A DNA stretch of 64,000 bases from Chryseobacterium sp. SNU WT5 (GTDB taxonomy: Bacteria > Bacteroidota > Bacteroidia > Flavobacteriales > Weeksellaceae): positions 2,418,001-2,482,000 of the forward strand of contig NZ_CP041687.1 in assembly GCF_007362475.1 (NCBI RefSeq), in the 5' to 3' direction. The stretch's first letter is position 1, and every line of letters begins with the position of its first letter. Of this stretch, positions 34,931 to 44,839 are shown piece by piece. The position numbers and the translations under genes were made by a program. The notes under the pieces are model-generated. The model was not told the DNA's origin. It ran no database searches and saw only the letters and a list, made by a program, of their open reading frames with translations.

Positions 34931-34952
34931 CAAATATCGCTGATTATCAGCG
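34931..34952 (-). promoter_or_regulatory. promoter with 15-bp palindrome, candidate operator of the paralog operon
   Basis: On the minus strand CGCTGAT-A-ATCAGCG (34938-34952) is a perfect palindrome, and it overlaps by one base GATATTTG (34931-34938), a one-mismatch -7 element. The palindrome fills the spacer where RNA polymerase binds, so a dimeric regulator could block or help initiation. No -33 TTG is present. Confidence 0.5.
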
Positions 34953-35089
34953 TATTCTGTCTATGGAAACACGTCTTTCTTTACCGTGAAAACACCCTTT
35001 CGTAATTGGTTTTAATTATTTGTTAATGATTGTTTTTATGGTAATGGATTTCGTAATAATTCGATTCATCTAATATGTTTTAAATAAAA

Positions 35090-35116
35090 TTGCCCTGAAA
35101 ATATTTTTCAAGGCAA
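35090..35116 (-). terminator. ahcY terminator
   Basis: On the minus strand TTGCCTTGAAAAA pairs with TATTTTCAGGGCAA (one G-T pair) followed by TTTTATTT. Confidence 0.7.
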
Positions 35117-35151
35117 CTTATAAAATCGGTAAATTAATAGTATAGCAATTA

Positions 35152-36465
35152 TTAATATCTGTAATATTCTGGTTTGAAAGGTCCTTTCACATCCACACCA
35201 ATATATTTCGCTTGTTCTGGAGATAAAGTTTCTAATTCTACTCCTAATTTTTTCAAGTGTAAGAAAGCAACTTTTTCATCTAAATGTTTTGGTAACATGT
35301 AAACCTCATTTCCATACGCTTCAGAATTAGTCCATAATTCAATTTGCGCTAAAGTCTGGTTGGCGAATGAATTACTCATTACAAAGCTTGGGTGCCCAGT
35401 TGCGCAACCAAGGTTGACCAAACGACCTTCTGCTAGAATGATAATTTCTTTTCCATCAACCGTGTAAACATCAACTTGTGGTTTTACTTCATATTTAGTG
35501 TCGCCATAGTTTTGGTTTAACCAAGCCATATCCAATTCATTATCGAAGTGACCGATGTTACAAACTACAGTTTTATCTTTCATTTTTTTGAAATGCTCTC
35601 CTTTAACAATGTTAAAGTTTCCAGTTGTGGTAATAACAATATCTGCATTTGCAACTACGGTATCCAGTTTTTTAACTTCAAAACCATCCATTGCTGCCTG
35701 CAATGCACAGATCGGGTCAATTTCAGTGACGGTAACAATAGAACCAGCACCTTTAAAAGAAGCCGCAGTACCTTTACCTACGTCACCATAACCACAAACT
35801 ACCACTCTTTTACCAGCCAACATTAAATCTGTAGCTCTTCTCACTGCATCTACTGCAGATTCTCTACAACCGTACTTGTTATCGAATTTTGATTTGGTAA
35901 CAGAATCATTCACGTTAATTGCAGGCATAACCAAAGTTCCGTTCTGCATTCTTTCGTATAATCTGTGTACTCCTGTTGTAGTTTCCTCAGAAAGACCTTT
36001 GATATCTTTTGTTAGTTCAGGATATTTATCAAAAACTAAGTTTGTTAAATCACCACCATCATCCAAGATAAGGTTTAATGGTTTTCTGTCTTCTCCAAAA
36101 AATACAGTTTGTTCAATACACCATTCAAATTCTTCTTCTGTCATACCTTTCCATGCATATACAGGAATTCCTGCAGCAGCTATTGCAGCAGCAGCATGAT
36201 CTTGTGTAGAAAAAATATTACAGGAAGACCACGTAACATCTGCTCCCAAAACCACTAAAGTTTCAATTAAAACAGCAGTTTGAATGGTCATGTGAAGGCA
36301 ACCTGCGATTCTCGCTCCTTTTAAGGGTTGAGATGGGCCATATTCTTCACGAATAGACATAAGACCTGGCATTTCTGCTTCGGCTAATTTGATTTCTTTT
36401 CGGCCGTATTCGGCTAGTGAGATATCCTTAACTTTATAAGGAACGTATTGTGTATTGGTTTCCAT
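35152..36465 (-). CDS. ahcY: adenosylhomocysteinase
   Basis: SAH hydrolase splits S-adenosylhomocysteine into homocysteine and adenosine, clearing the product of methyltransferases. The 437 residues show [36 protein letters not shown] near 80-97, [18 protein letters not shown] near 185-202 with catalytic Lys and Asp, the NAD-binding [15 protein letters not shown] near 222-236, and the C-terminal FKPEYYRY. It stands alone. I looked for a SAH riboswitch in the 237-bp leader region and found no recognisable one. Confidence 0.97.
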   Translation of the reverse strand: METNTQYVPYKVKDISLAEYGRKEIKLAEAEMPGLMSIREEYGPSQPLKGARIAGCLHMTIQTAVLIETLVVLGADVTWSSCNIFSTQDHAAAAIAAAGIPVYAWKGMTEEEFEWCIEQTVFFGEDRKPLNLILDDGGDLTNLVFDKYPELTKDIKGLSEETTTGVHRLYERMQNGTLVMPAINVNDSVTKSKFDNKYGCRESAVDAVRRATDLMLAGKRVVVCGYGDVGKGTAASFKGAGSIVTVTEIDPICALQAAMDGFEVKKLDTVVANADIVITTTGNFNIVKGEHFKKMKDKTVVCNIGHFDNELDMAWLNQNYGDTKYEVKPQVDVYTVDGKEIIILAEGRLVNLGCATGHPSFVMSNSFANQTLAQIELWTNSEAYGNEVYMLPKHLDEKVAFLHLKKLGVELETLSPEQAKYIGVDVKGPFKPEYYRY

Positions 36466-36485
36466 CTAGATAAATAAATTTGATG

Positions 36486-36493
36486 CAAATATA
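36486..36493 (-). promoter_or_regulatory. -7 promoter element of ahcY
   Basis: The minus strand reads TATATTTG, a perfect match, with a 20-nt interval to the ATG. Confidence 0.55.
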
Positions 36494-36703
36494 AGGAATC
36501 ACTTTCTATTTAAAGAAAAAGCAAATCAAATAGTGGCAATGTATATAATCTATAGTTTTCTCTAAACTTGCTTTGGTTTAAAAGCGGGAAAAGTATAAAA
36601 AAGTCGTTAGGTGACCGATTTTTATAATATTTATCATCTTTCCAATTGTATAAATATCTGCTTAATTTTAGAAATGCTTACTTTTACTCCATAATTAATT
36701 TAA

Positions 36704-37315
36704 ATGCCACTTTTTCGCGATTTTTCAGATAATCAAGCCACTATTCTTGTATGGAAATATGATGAAAAAGAAGAGTTGGATCCCCTTGTTTTAATAGAAG
36801 AAGAAAACCTGGAACGAATAAAAGATTACCATCCAACGAAGTTAAAGGAGCTTTTGTTGGTGAGAAAAATATTAAAATCTGTTTTGCCTGACCATAAAAT
36901 ATTGTACAATGGGCGTGAACCTTATTTATCACCGCCGGATTTTGAAATTTCCGTGACGCATTCTTTTCCTTTTGCAGCATTGGCTATTTCTAAGAATAAA
37001 GTGGGAATTGATCTTGAACCTTTCAACAGTAAAATTGTTAGAATACAACATAAGTTTTTACAAGAACAAGAAAGTGTTTTTATTGAAAAAGGGAAGGAGA
37101 TTGCTTACCTGACCGTAATTTGGTCTTTGAAAGAAAGCTTGTATAAAATTCACCATTCTAATTATTGGTCCTTAAAAAAACATTATGAAGTGAAACCCTT
37201 TGCGCTGGATTTTCCTTTCAATATCCAATGTCGAGTACATGACGAAAAGATTTCTGATCATTATAAAGCGCGTGTAGAGTTTTTTGAAAATTACTGTTTT
37301 ACTATTGTAGACTGA
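36704..37315 (+). CDS. 4'-phosphopantetheinyl transferase superfamily protein
   Basis: This 203-residue protein is a Sfp-type transferase that puts the phosphopantetheine arm on a carrier protein. It has ILYNGREPYLSPPDFEISVTHS near residues 65-87, the magnesium-site VGIDLEPF near 105, and WSLKESLYK near 145 (family W(S/T)xKES..K). No polyketide or peptide synthase is in this window, so the partner is unknown; the fatty acid ACP or an aryl-polyene/flexirubin ACP are options. Its last 25 bp overlap the end of the convergent FUSC gene. Confidence 0.87.
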   Translation: MPLFRDFSDNQATILVWKYDEKEELDPLVLIEEENLERIKDYHPTKLKELLLVRKILKSVLPDHKILYNGREPYLSPPDFEISVTHSFPFAALAISKNKVGIDLEPFNSKIVRIQHKFLQEQESVFIEKGKEIAYLTVIWSLKESLYKIHHSNYWSLKKHYEVKPFALDFPFNIQCRVHDEKISDHYKARVEFFENYCFTIVD

Positions 37316-39552
37316 ATTTCCGGCTGTAGTTTTTCCGCAACTTTTCGTTGTTCTTTCGCAACATCGTAAATTAGTTCCAATATCTCTTTTAAGTTTTTCA
37401 GCTCTGTAAGATAGGTGATGCGGTTTGGATCTCTACGGTCAAAAAATTCGTTTTCATGAAGTTCTTTTCGTCGGTTCTCTAATAATCTTTCCACTGAATC
37501 CAGAGGTTGGATTTGGCTTTCCAGTTTAATGTTTTCCTCCAGGTTCTTTTGATTTAATAAGGATTTCGTTCTTAACAGTTCTGCAGATATTTTCAAATCC
37601 CAGCTATCAAAATCTATTTCAGAATATTTTTTATTAGGTTCAAAATATTGTGAGAAAGATGCTATATAGGCAGTTATCAGATGAGAGGTAATAACGAACT
37701 GATGAAGATGTTCCAATTTTTTCTGTTGATTTTTAGGATCTGAGATCATGCGTTGAAAATTATCTGAAAGATTAGCAAGATCAATTATTGCCGCTTTTCT
37801 CGATAATTTATAATCCTGGCTGCTGAAGTTTTTTTCCTTAAAAAAGTCCATTGCAGAGGAAAAGTAATTCAGATTACTGGTTGCAGATTTCTTCATGAAA
37901 TCAAGATTTTTAGTATGTTCCCAAACAGGGAATACAAAATACGATACTGCAAAAGCTACTATTCCTGCAATGATGGTGTCGAGCACCCGATCTTTAAAAA
38001 TGACATTCAAATTTCCTGGATTTAAAATATTAAATGCCAGAAAAACATAAATGGTCATAAAAAACACTGCCCACGAGTATTTGGTCTTCAGGAATGCAAA
38101 ACAAAGAATCATAGTCAATAAAAAGAAAACAAATAAGACCGTTTGGTTAGGAATGAAATATAAGATCGCGTAGGCGCATACTGCTCCTGCAACAGTCCCG
38201 TATAATCTCAATACATTCCGGTGTTTGGTGGTTGCGTAAGCAGGTTTTAAAATTGCGACTATGGTAATAAAAATCCAGTAGGAATGGCCAATTCCTAAAA
38301 ATTCTAATTTTGAAATAAAATAACCAACCACCAAAGCAAAAGCAATTCGTATGGCATGGCGGAAATGGGATGATTTTAATGAGAAATTGCTCATTAAAAC
38401 CTTGCTGTTTAATTTTTCGTCAGCTGTTACAAACTTTTGATAATCTAAACCAGTTGATAAACTTTTTGCAAGCTTTTCATCCTGATTAAAAACTTTATAG
38501 ATCGTGTTAAGTTCATCAGAAACTGCGGTGATCCTGTTCAGGATAATTCGGAGCGTCATGAAATTTTCAAGATTGTCCGAATTTAATCTGCGGTTACGCA
38601 AGTCGAAATATTCATTAAATATTTTTTCTAACAAAGAATCGATATCTTCCAGAGGTTTAGGTTTTATTCCGCTCTGAAGTGCAATTCCAATGTTTGATAA
38701 TTCATGTGATATGGTTTCTAAATAGTGTCCTATCGATTTTAAAAATCCTGAGCTGCCAAAATTTTCCTGAACTTTCCGATAATCACTTTCTGAGGTCATC
38801 AATTTCTCGTGAAGATCAATTGAATTAAGAAACATTAGCATTAATAATCGACTGGTTGTCGTAGATTCATTGACTATTTTTCTAGTCTTGAAAACGGTTT
38901 CGCGGGTTTCTTCCTGCAAGTTTTTAATGGTGATCTGTTGAGAGATGATCTGAGAATACAGCGCGTCGTAATCTGGTTTTGGTAAGTAGAATTTTGACTT
39001 TATGGAAAGATAGTTTGCTAATTCCAGATAATTTTCGCCAATCATCTGGCCCGCAAGTTTGTAAGGCTGAATTTTTGATACGAGTAAGAATATACACAGG
39101 TAGCAAATTGATCCTGCCAGGAAAATGAGTGAACTTTTAATAATATTATCTCCCGTTAAATGACCATCAATAAATATTCCCAAAACAACTAAAGATAGTG
39201 AACCAACCGCTGCTAACCTTTGACCATAAACCCCAATCATGGTAAAGAAAATAGCAAAAATGATAATTTCCGGATAGATAAGGATCGGAAAACTTTTTAG
39301 AAAACTCGCTATAAGGGAAACTACAAAAAATGAGACAGTTGCAACAATTAAAGCATTTCTTCGTCTTATGAATGGTCCGGCCTGATCGGTGAGTCCAATA
39401 AAACTCGTTGCAAGTGGGAAAAGAAAATATTCTTTTAATAAACCAAAATGTGCAAGAACGATGCTGGGCAATACAATTGCCAGGGAAATTCTTACCGCCG
39501 AAAATATAGATTGGCTGGTTGCAAACTTTTTAAATTCCAGTGCATAATTCAT
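37291..39552 (-). CDS. FUSC/YccS-type inner-membrane protein
   Basis: The 753-residue protein has two blocks of about six membrane helices (roughly residues 20-155 and 395-525), each followed by a long soluble helical part, the layout of the YccS/FUSC family linked to aromatic acid or small-molecule efflux. TFIGLTDQAGPFIRRRN and AYATTKHRNVLRLYGTVAGAV are typical of the two halves. No membrane-fusion partner is adjacent, so transport is inferred from the family. Its 3' end overlaps the convergent transferase gene. Confidence 0.87.
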   Translation of the reverse strand: MNYALEFKKFATSQSIFSAVRISLAIVLPSIVLAHFGLLKEYFLFPLATSFIGLTDQAGPFIRRRNALIVATVSFFVVSLIASFLKSFPILIYPEIIIFAIFFTMIGVYGQRLAAVGSLSLVVLGIFIDGHLTGDNIIKSSLIFLAGSICYLCIFLLVSKIQPYKLAGQMIGENYLELANYLSIKSKFYLPKPDYDALYSQIISQQITIKNLQEETRETVFKTRKIVNESTTTSRLLMLMFLNSIDLHEKLMTSESDYRKVQENFGSSGFLKSIGHYLETISHELSNIGIALQSGIKPKPLEDIDSLLEKIFNEYFDLRNRRLNSDNLENFMTLRIILNRITAVSDELNTIYKVFNQDEKLAKSLSTGLDYQKFVTADEKLNSKVLMSNFSLKSSHFRHAIRIAFALVVGYFISKLEFLGIGHSYWIFITIVAILKPAYATTKHRNVLRLYGTVAGAVCAYAILYFIPNQTVLFVFFLLTMILCFAFLKTKYSWAVFFMTIYVFLAFNILNPGNLNVIFKDRVLDTIIAGIVAFAVSYFVFPVWEHTKNLDFMKKSATSNLNYFSSAMDFFKEKNFSSQDYKLSRKAAIIDLANLSDNFQRMISDPKNQQKKLEHLHQFVITSHLITAYIASFSQYFEPNKKYSEIDFDSWDLKISAELLRTKSLLNQKNLEENIKLESQIQPLDSVERLLENRRKELHENEFFDRRDPNRITYLTELKNLKEILELIYDVAKEQRKVAEKLQPEIQSTIVKQ

Positions 39553-39580
39553 TGTACAAAAATAATGTTTTAAACAGAAA

Positions 39581-39604
39581 GAAGTCCCATTCTCATGAGA
39601 CTTC
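39581..39604 (-). terminator. hairpin after porV
   Basis: GAAGTC and GACTTC pair, with additional inner CAT/ATG pairing, 25 bp beyond the porV stop. The minus-strand tail is T-rich. Confidence 0.5.
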
Positions 39605-39628
39605 TATTAAATAGGTAAGAATTTTTAT

Positions 39629-40756
39629 TTAGTCCTGAGCATTAGATGACTCTTCGCCAATATTCCATGTTAGGCCAAATCTCAAAGTATTATCTAAAGC
39701 AGAATTTACCTTCGAAGTATTAATTAAATAAGACAGGTCCAAACCGAATGATTGATATTTTAACCCTACTCCTACGGTTCCATATTGTCGACCACCTTGT
39801 TCTGCACTTTCATGAAAATAACCTCCTCGGAGCGCAAAAGCATTGTCATACTCATAGTCTACCGCTGCACTTAGCATCATACTTTTTTCATTACTGAAAG
39901 ATTTTCCAACACCTTCAATTACGCCAACATTAGGAATTCTACCCATATTGTCAGGTCCTGGAACCAGTAATTTAGAAGCTTCAAAATTAACACCAACTCT
40001 ATTTAGATCGTCGATGAACAAATCGTATCCAGCTCCTAATCTCGCCATAGTCGGCAGATAAGATCTTGATTCATCATTGCCGGTATAATCTAAACGTGGA
40101 CCCAAGTTCTGAATTGCAAAACCTGCTCTTGCACGACCTTCAAAATCATTAATACTGGTATGCTTAGGAGACATGAAATATCCTGAAACATCCACTGCAA
40201 AGGAGTTTGCAGGTTTCAAAGTGTTGTCGGAGTTAAAGCCACCTGATAGATCAGATCGTATATACCGACCTGTAACTGCCATGGAATAAGTATCTGTAAG
40301 CTTCAAAGCATAAGCAACATCGATGGAAAATTCGTTTGGTTTAACCGTTCCGTCTGATGAAACTTCACCTGTCGTACCATTAAGTTTGGTCAAATCTACC
40401 TGCCCCATATTAAAGTAATAGAGACTTGCCGAAATAGTCGCTCTTTCCTCATCTCCTAAAAACTGATGATAAGCTCCGTACAGCAAGAAAACATCATTGG
40501 TTAATTTACTCATATAAGGCGTGTAATTAATCCCCACTGCAGACGTAGTGGTACTAAAAGGATATTTTGCAGCATTCCAAAATTGTGAGAATGCATCCGT
40601 TGTAGTAGCGACTCCTTGATCTCCCATTCCGCCCGCTCTCGCATCTGGTGATATTCTCAAAAATGGAGCACCAGTAAGTACTGGATTGGTTTGAGCATAA
40701 GCAATCATGCTCACTCCTAAACCGATACCCAAAAATAGTTTTTTAGTTAATGTCAT
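39629..40756 (-). CDS. porV: type IX secretion outer-membrane protein PorV (LptO)
   Basis: PorV is the outer-membrane beta-barrel of the FadL fold that takes T9SS cargo from the translocon and delivers it to PorU. The 375-residue protein has a signal peptide (about 1-21), then TGAPFLRISPDARAGGMGDQ, the signature of PorV. TTDAFSQFWNAAKYPF follows, and amphipathic strands run to the aromatic-poor end. It lies 27 bp after porU, which points to one transcript; porU-porV order is known from other flavobacteria. Confidence 0.95.
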   Translation of the reverse strand: MTLTKKLFLGIGLGVSMIAYAQTNPVLTGAPFLRISPDARAGGMGDQGVATTTDAFSQFWNAAKYPFSTTTSAVGINYTPYMSKLTNDVFLLYGAYHQFLGDEERATISASLYYFNMGQVDLTKLNGTTGEVSSDGTVKPNEFSIDVAYALKLTDTYSMAVTGRYIRSDLSGGFNSDNTLKPANSFAVDVSGYFMSPKHTSINDFEGRARAGFAIQNLGPRLDYTGNDESRSYLPTMARLGAGYDLFIDDLNRVGVNFEASKLLVPGPDNMGRIPNVGVIEGVGKSFSNEKSMMLSAAVDYEYDNAFALRGGYFHESAEQGGRQYGTVGVGLKYQSFGLDLSYLINTSKVNSALDNTLRFGLTWNIGEESSNAQD

Positions 40757-40783
40757 CTGTGAATTTTTATCGTTATTTAATGT

Positions 40784-43700
40784 TTATTTTAATAAGACCA
40801 TTTTTTCTACGGCAGTAGCACTTCCTTTGCATTTTTCCTGATTTTGGCTTCTTGCAAAAATTTTAAAAATATAAGTTCCTTTTCCTACAGCATCACCAAA
40901 GTCATCATTTCCATCCCATTCAATTGCAGTTCTGGGTGTTCTGAATCCTTCTAAAAATGGCTCTGCCGTAACTATTGTACTTAGAGTCCTTACCAATTTA
41001 CCTGTAATCGTATAAATTTGTACGTTTACTTCTAAAATATCATCACAATTATGTTCAAATTGTACGTAGGTTTTATTGGTAAAAGGATTCGGCCAATTTA
41101 ACAATTTGTTAACTACTAAATTTTGATTGGATTCATCCTTAACTACAAAGTTTAACGTAGAGGTTGTAGAATTATTGTTAATGTCCCAAACTTTGAAAGC
41201 TAATTGATGCTCACCGGGTGATAAGTTCCGGAAAGGGTAGGTTACATTTCCTTTTTGGTAGTCTGCAAGGGAAGGATTTGAGCATCCGTTTGCATCTCCC
41301 GAAAAGTAATAATCATTCAACACTACAGTTTCTATAATTTTTCCATCCAGAATTACAGTAACATCATGTCCAATACCTGAACCGGTTGAGTTAATTCCCT
41401 TATCATCATTCACACAGGCTAGTAGCAATGGGTTTTGGTCTGTTATTCCGCCATCTGCAAAATTCGTGTTATTCATGAAAAGTTTTACCTTAGGAGGTTC
41501 TGTGTCATTAATTCCGTCTGGATTGATTCCGCCGATGATCTGACTTTGATTTTCAAAAACATCAAAAACTTTATTATCAGCGTACACTAACATTCTGCCT
41601 GTTCCTATTTCATAATTGATGTCTTTTGGAACATAGAATTCTACGGTGAATATACCATTAACTGCGACTCCTGATGATTTTACAATAGGACTTCCTTCTT
41701 CGGTATATTGCATAATTGGGGTCATTTTTGGAACTCCATCGTTATTCAGGGTTTTTTTGCTTATCCTTTTATCAAAAATATTGACGGCAACTCTTCCGTT
41801 GAAACTCGTGTCCACACTGCCATCTTGCTTTGTTATTTGGCCTTTTATCTTCACAAAATCCAAAGCCCGAAGCTGGTTTGGAACTGGCGAATCGATGTTA
41901 AGTATCGTAATTCTTCTTTTTGGTCTGCTTAATTTGGTAGCCGGATCGCCTAAGAAATTTACTTTTAAATGATCGCTGAAAGGTCCTTTTTCAATTTTTG
42001 CTTTTAAAAATGCATCTCCCAAATTAATAAATTCATCATCAACTAACTCAAAAATATGCTTGGTAAAAATGGTTGTAAATTCTTCTCCATATCCAACCCC
42101 GATTGCTCTACTAGATGTTATTAAGGTGGCAGCACCTCCTGTTTTTGATTTTATGACCTGCTCACCTGCAGAAAAAGTTCCAGGATCATCCCAGAGCGTA
42201 AATTCACAAGTGATCGTAGAAAAAAGTGGAAATCTCGAGTAGACATTGTTATAATTATTAAAATTCTGAATTTGATTAATCGTTAAAACGCGTTCCTGAG
42301 ACCAGCCATTGATTCCCCCATGTCCGAAATAGAACAAATAAAGGCTGTTTCCTACATCATTTGAGATTGCCTGATTTACTTGAGGATATCTTTGCCCTCC
42401 AGAAGAAGTTTGAGCTGCAAAAGCATCTAGGTAAAGTTTTCTAACATTATATTCTTTCTTTTCACTCCCTAATTCAAATACATTAACCAAAGAGTTGTTC
42501 ATCGTTTTATGGAAAGGGAATTCATTATCCGCATCATCATCAACTACAAAATCAAGTTTCATCCGCCACTCACCAAAAGGGGTAGATTGTCCCGGGAGTG
42601 CGTTGTTATAAGCTAACGTTTTATCGATTAATAGTTTTGCTTCAGAAATGTTCGCAGCAGGTAAGCGCCCAATTGGTAAATTAGGGAGGGTAGAAGAAAC
42701 GGATGTTGCACCCGCGGCCTGGCTCTCGGTAATTACGAAATAATCATCTGTTACAAATGAATCGGCATAATTTCCACTTTCCTCGCTTTGATAACTCGGA
42801 ATGATATCAGACCCAGGATGATTTTTACCTTTGTAATCATAAGAAGTATCTCCCAGAATAAAAACATATTTTAAATTTCCTGCAGTATTGAGTTTGGTTA
42901 CAAAATCTCTTATTGCCGTAATGTCTTTTCTCCCACTGCTATATTCATTATAGATCTTTTGGACATCCACAACGGCCACATTATACTGGTTCTGGTAAAA
43001 ATTAGCAAGTCTTTGGGCGTGTCCCATCATTTGCGGAACAGTAATCATCAAATAGTTGATGTTTTGTAAACCTGCTAAATCCTGATTTTCTACTTTCCCA
43101 ACAAAATTTGGTGCAAAAGCGTCACTGTTTTTGAAGGCAACAAATTCGTTCACAAAATCGCTGTTGGCGAGATATCCAAAAGTGAATGTAGAGTTATTTC
43201 CAGATTTATTCACCTTCTTACTAACATTTGCTAGATCGGATACCTGCCAAACCTGTTCGGCAGATGAGGCATCAGATATAGAAAATGTATAGATGTTGGA
43301 GCTTTTTTCATTGATATCATAACTTCTAAAATTCATCTGCGAATTATTAAATTTTAAATCTTCCTTGTACTGAACTTCAGCATAGTCAAAATAGAATTTA
43401 CCATTCGGATTACTAGTTACGCTTGGTGCATAATTAAAACTTAATTGGGTGCCAGTCAAATTAGAAACAGTCCCTGTGTAAATACTCTGAATGTACTCTC
43501 TGGTATCATTAGAAGCGATCTCTAAAGTAACAGGATTGCTATTATTAATATTTACCGCCATTTTATTTCCTGCGGACTGGAAGGCGATGTATCTTGTTCG
43601 GTAGTAGACATAATCATTAGCCTGAATTGGGCTTCTGGTAGTGAATGTTACCGTCTTATTATCAATGAATGAATCACCTGTCCAAATTCTACCAATCTTC

Positions 43701-44680
43701 ATCAGGTTATACTTTTCCTCATTGATATATTGAAAATCATCATATCTGGAAATTATATTGGAGCTGATCTCTTGATCTTGCTCAAGAATTCTTTTTCCAG
43801 GTCCACTATCGAAATTGATGAAGTAGTAAGCGAAATCATCATAAATATTAACCAGGTTTTTAGATTTGTCAGTTCGCGTTTCTATTCTTCGGTTTTCGTT
43901 TCCATTACTGTTACCGGAATTTTTGTACACATTATAGCCGTTTGGACCCTGTGCATAAAAAAGCGCGTAATCTTCTTCATTCCATACACCGTCATCTTCA
44001 CCCGTAACTTGAATGGCGTTCTCTTGTAGGGAACTATAACGAAAATCTGTATTATGTTCTGGAAGCATTAAACCACCATTACCATAAATTCTGAAATTTT
44101 TTGGATTAATGTTTGATGGATTCAGCCCATTATCCCGCAGGAATTTGGCGGTGATTTTAAATACACCAGACTTGTCCACTTTAATTTTATAAAAATTTCC
44201 ATTTTTTAAGGGGTTATCGGTGGATGCTGCTCTGGTAGTAAATTTGTTGGATTGTAGTTTATTTTCTGCCGTAGAAAGCGTGAAAGATTTTAGTCGGTAG
44301 ATAGAACCTTTTTCATACTTAAAAGTTGACACCCGGATATTAGTGCTTTTTTCTTTTGAATATGGATTAGTATAATAGCTGATATCGGATTCTATATCAC
44401 TTGGTAGATTATACGTTTTTAAATCAAATAATTCCTCTTGTGTGATCTTCTCCCAATCAAAGTTTCCTATTTTTTTCTGAATATTACTGTTCTCTATTAA
44501 AATCCTAATAAAAATATTATCGTTTTCATAAGAAAATGTTTTATTCTTAAAAAAAGGAACAGTTATTTGATTATTTCCGTAATCAATAGTGTTACTACCT
44601 TCCCAGTCTAGTTCTATTGTTTGTGAAAATGATAAAATACTAAAAAGAAAAATAGAAAGAAAAGTTAGAATACGCGTCAT
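40784..44680 (-). CDS. porU: type IX secretion C-terminal signal peptidase PorU
   Basis: PorU is the gingipain-like (C25) cysteine peptidase on the outer surface that removes the C-terminal signal of T9SS cargo. The 1298-residue protein has a signal peptide and a long N-terminal beta-rich region. The C25 domain carries a catalytic His at about 787 in FYFGHGGINGW and Cys at about 825 in STITCEFTLWDDP. Ig-like domains and a FlgD-like C-terminal domain with NWPNPFTNKTYVQF and GTYIFKIFA follow. It diverges from gldJ and is followed by porV. Confidence 0.96.
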   Translation of the reverse strand: MTRILTFLSIFLFSILSFSQTIELDWEGSNTIDYGNNQITVPFFKNKTFSYENDNIFIRILIENSNIQKKIGNFDWEKITQEELFDLKTYNLPSDIESDISYYTNPYSKEKSTNIRVSTFKYEKGSIYRLKSFTLSTAENKLQSNKFTTRAASTDNPLKNGNFYKIKVDKSGVFKITAKFLRDNGLNPSNINPKNFRIYGNGGLMLPEHNTDFRYSSLQENAIQVTGEDDGVWNEEDYALFYAQGPNGYNVYKNSGNSNGNENRRIETRTDKSKNLVNIYDDFAYYFINFDSGPGKRILEQDQEISSNIISRYDDFQYINEEKYNLMKIGRIWTGDSFIDNKTVTFTTRSPIQANDYVYYRTRYIAFQSAGNKMAVNINNSNPVTLEIASNDTREYIQSIYTGTVSNLTGTQLSFNYAPSVTSNPNGKFYFDYAEVQYKEDLKFNNSQMNFRSYDINEKSSNIYTFSISDASSAEQVWQVSDLANVSKKVNKSGNNSTFTFGYLANSDFVNEFVAFKNSDAFAPNFVGKVENQDLAGLQNINYLMITVPQMMGHAQRLANFYQNQYNVAVVDVQKIYNEYSSGRKDITAIRDFVTKLNTAGNLKYVFILGDTSYDYKGKNHPGSDIIPSYQSEESGNYADSFVTDDYFVITESQAAGATSVSSTLPNLPIGRLPAANISEAKLLIDKTLAYNNALPGQSTPFGEWRMKLDFVVDDDADNEFPFHKTMNNSLVNVFELGSEKKEYNVRKLYLDAFAAQTSSGGQRYPQVNQAISNDVGNSLYLFYFGHGGINGWSQERVLTINQIQNFNNYNNVYSRFPLFSTITCEFTLWDDPGTFSAGEQVIKSKTGGAATLITSSRAIGVGYGEEFTTIFTKHIFELVDDEFINLGDAFLKAKIEKGPFSDHLKVNFLGDPATKLSRPKRRITILNIDSPVPNQLRALDFVKIKGQITKQDGSVDTSFNGRVAVNIFDKRISKKTLNNDGVPKMTPIMQYTEEGSPIVKSSGVAVNGIFTVEFYVPKDINYEIGTGRMLVYADNKVFDVFENQSQIIGGINPDGINDTEPPKVKLFMNNTNFADGGITDQNPLLLACVNDDKGINSTGSGIGHDVTVILDGKIIETVVLNDYYFSGDANGCSNPSLADYQKGNVTYPFRNLSPGEHQLAFKVWDINNNSTTSTLNFVVKDESNQNLVVNKLLNWPNPFTNKTYVQFEHNCDDILEVNVQIYTITGKLVRTLSTIVTAEPFLEGFRTPRTAIEWDGNDDFGDAVGKGTYIFKIFARSQNQEKCKGSATAVEKMVLLK

Positions 44681-44711
44681 TTATAATAGGATTTACCGGT
44701 ACAAATTAACT

Positions 44712-44740
44712 GAAAAATAATAATATAAATTAAGATACAA
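44712..44740 (-). promoter_or_regulatory. promoter of porU-porV
   Basis: On the minus strand TTG (44738-44740), 18 bp, then TATTTTTC (44712-44719) is one mismatch from the Bacteroidota consensus. The leader is about 30 nt. Confidence 0.5.
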
Positions 44741-44768
44741 TAAAATTAATTTCTTCACGTTTTGGAAA

Positions 44769-44790
44769 AAATCAAACTATAATTTGATTT
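44769..44790. promoter_or_regulatory. palindrome in the porU/gldJ divergent region
   Basis: AAATCAAA and TTTGATTT are perfect arms around CTATAA, lying 50 bp before gldJ and upstream of the porU promoter. It could be an operator acting on both directions or a chance AT-rich palindrome. Confidence 0.35.
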
Positions 44791-44839
44791 ATAAGATAAT
44801 TTCTTTTTTCTTTGTGCTTTGATAAATTCTATATAGACT

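Noticed and set aside
36466-36703. SAH riboswitch upstream of ahcY
   Set aside because: The leader after the promoter is only about 20 nt, too short for the known structure, and no conserved core is seen.
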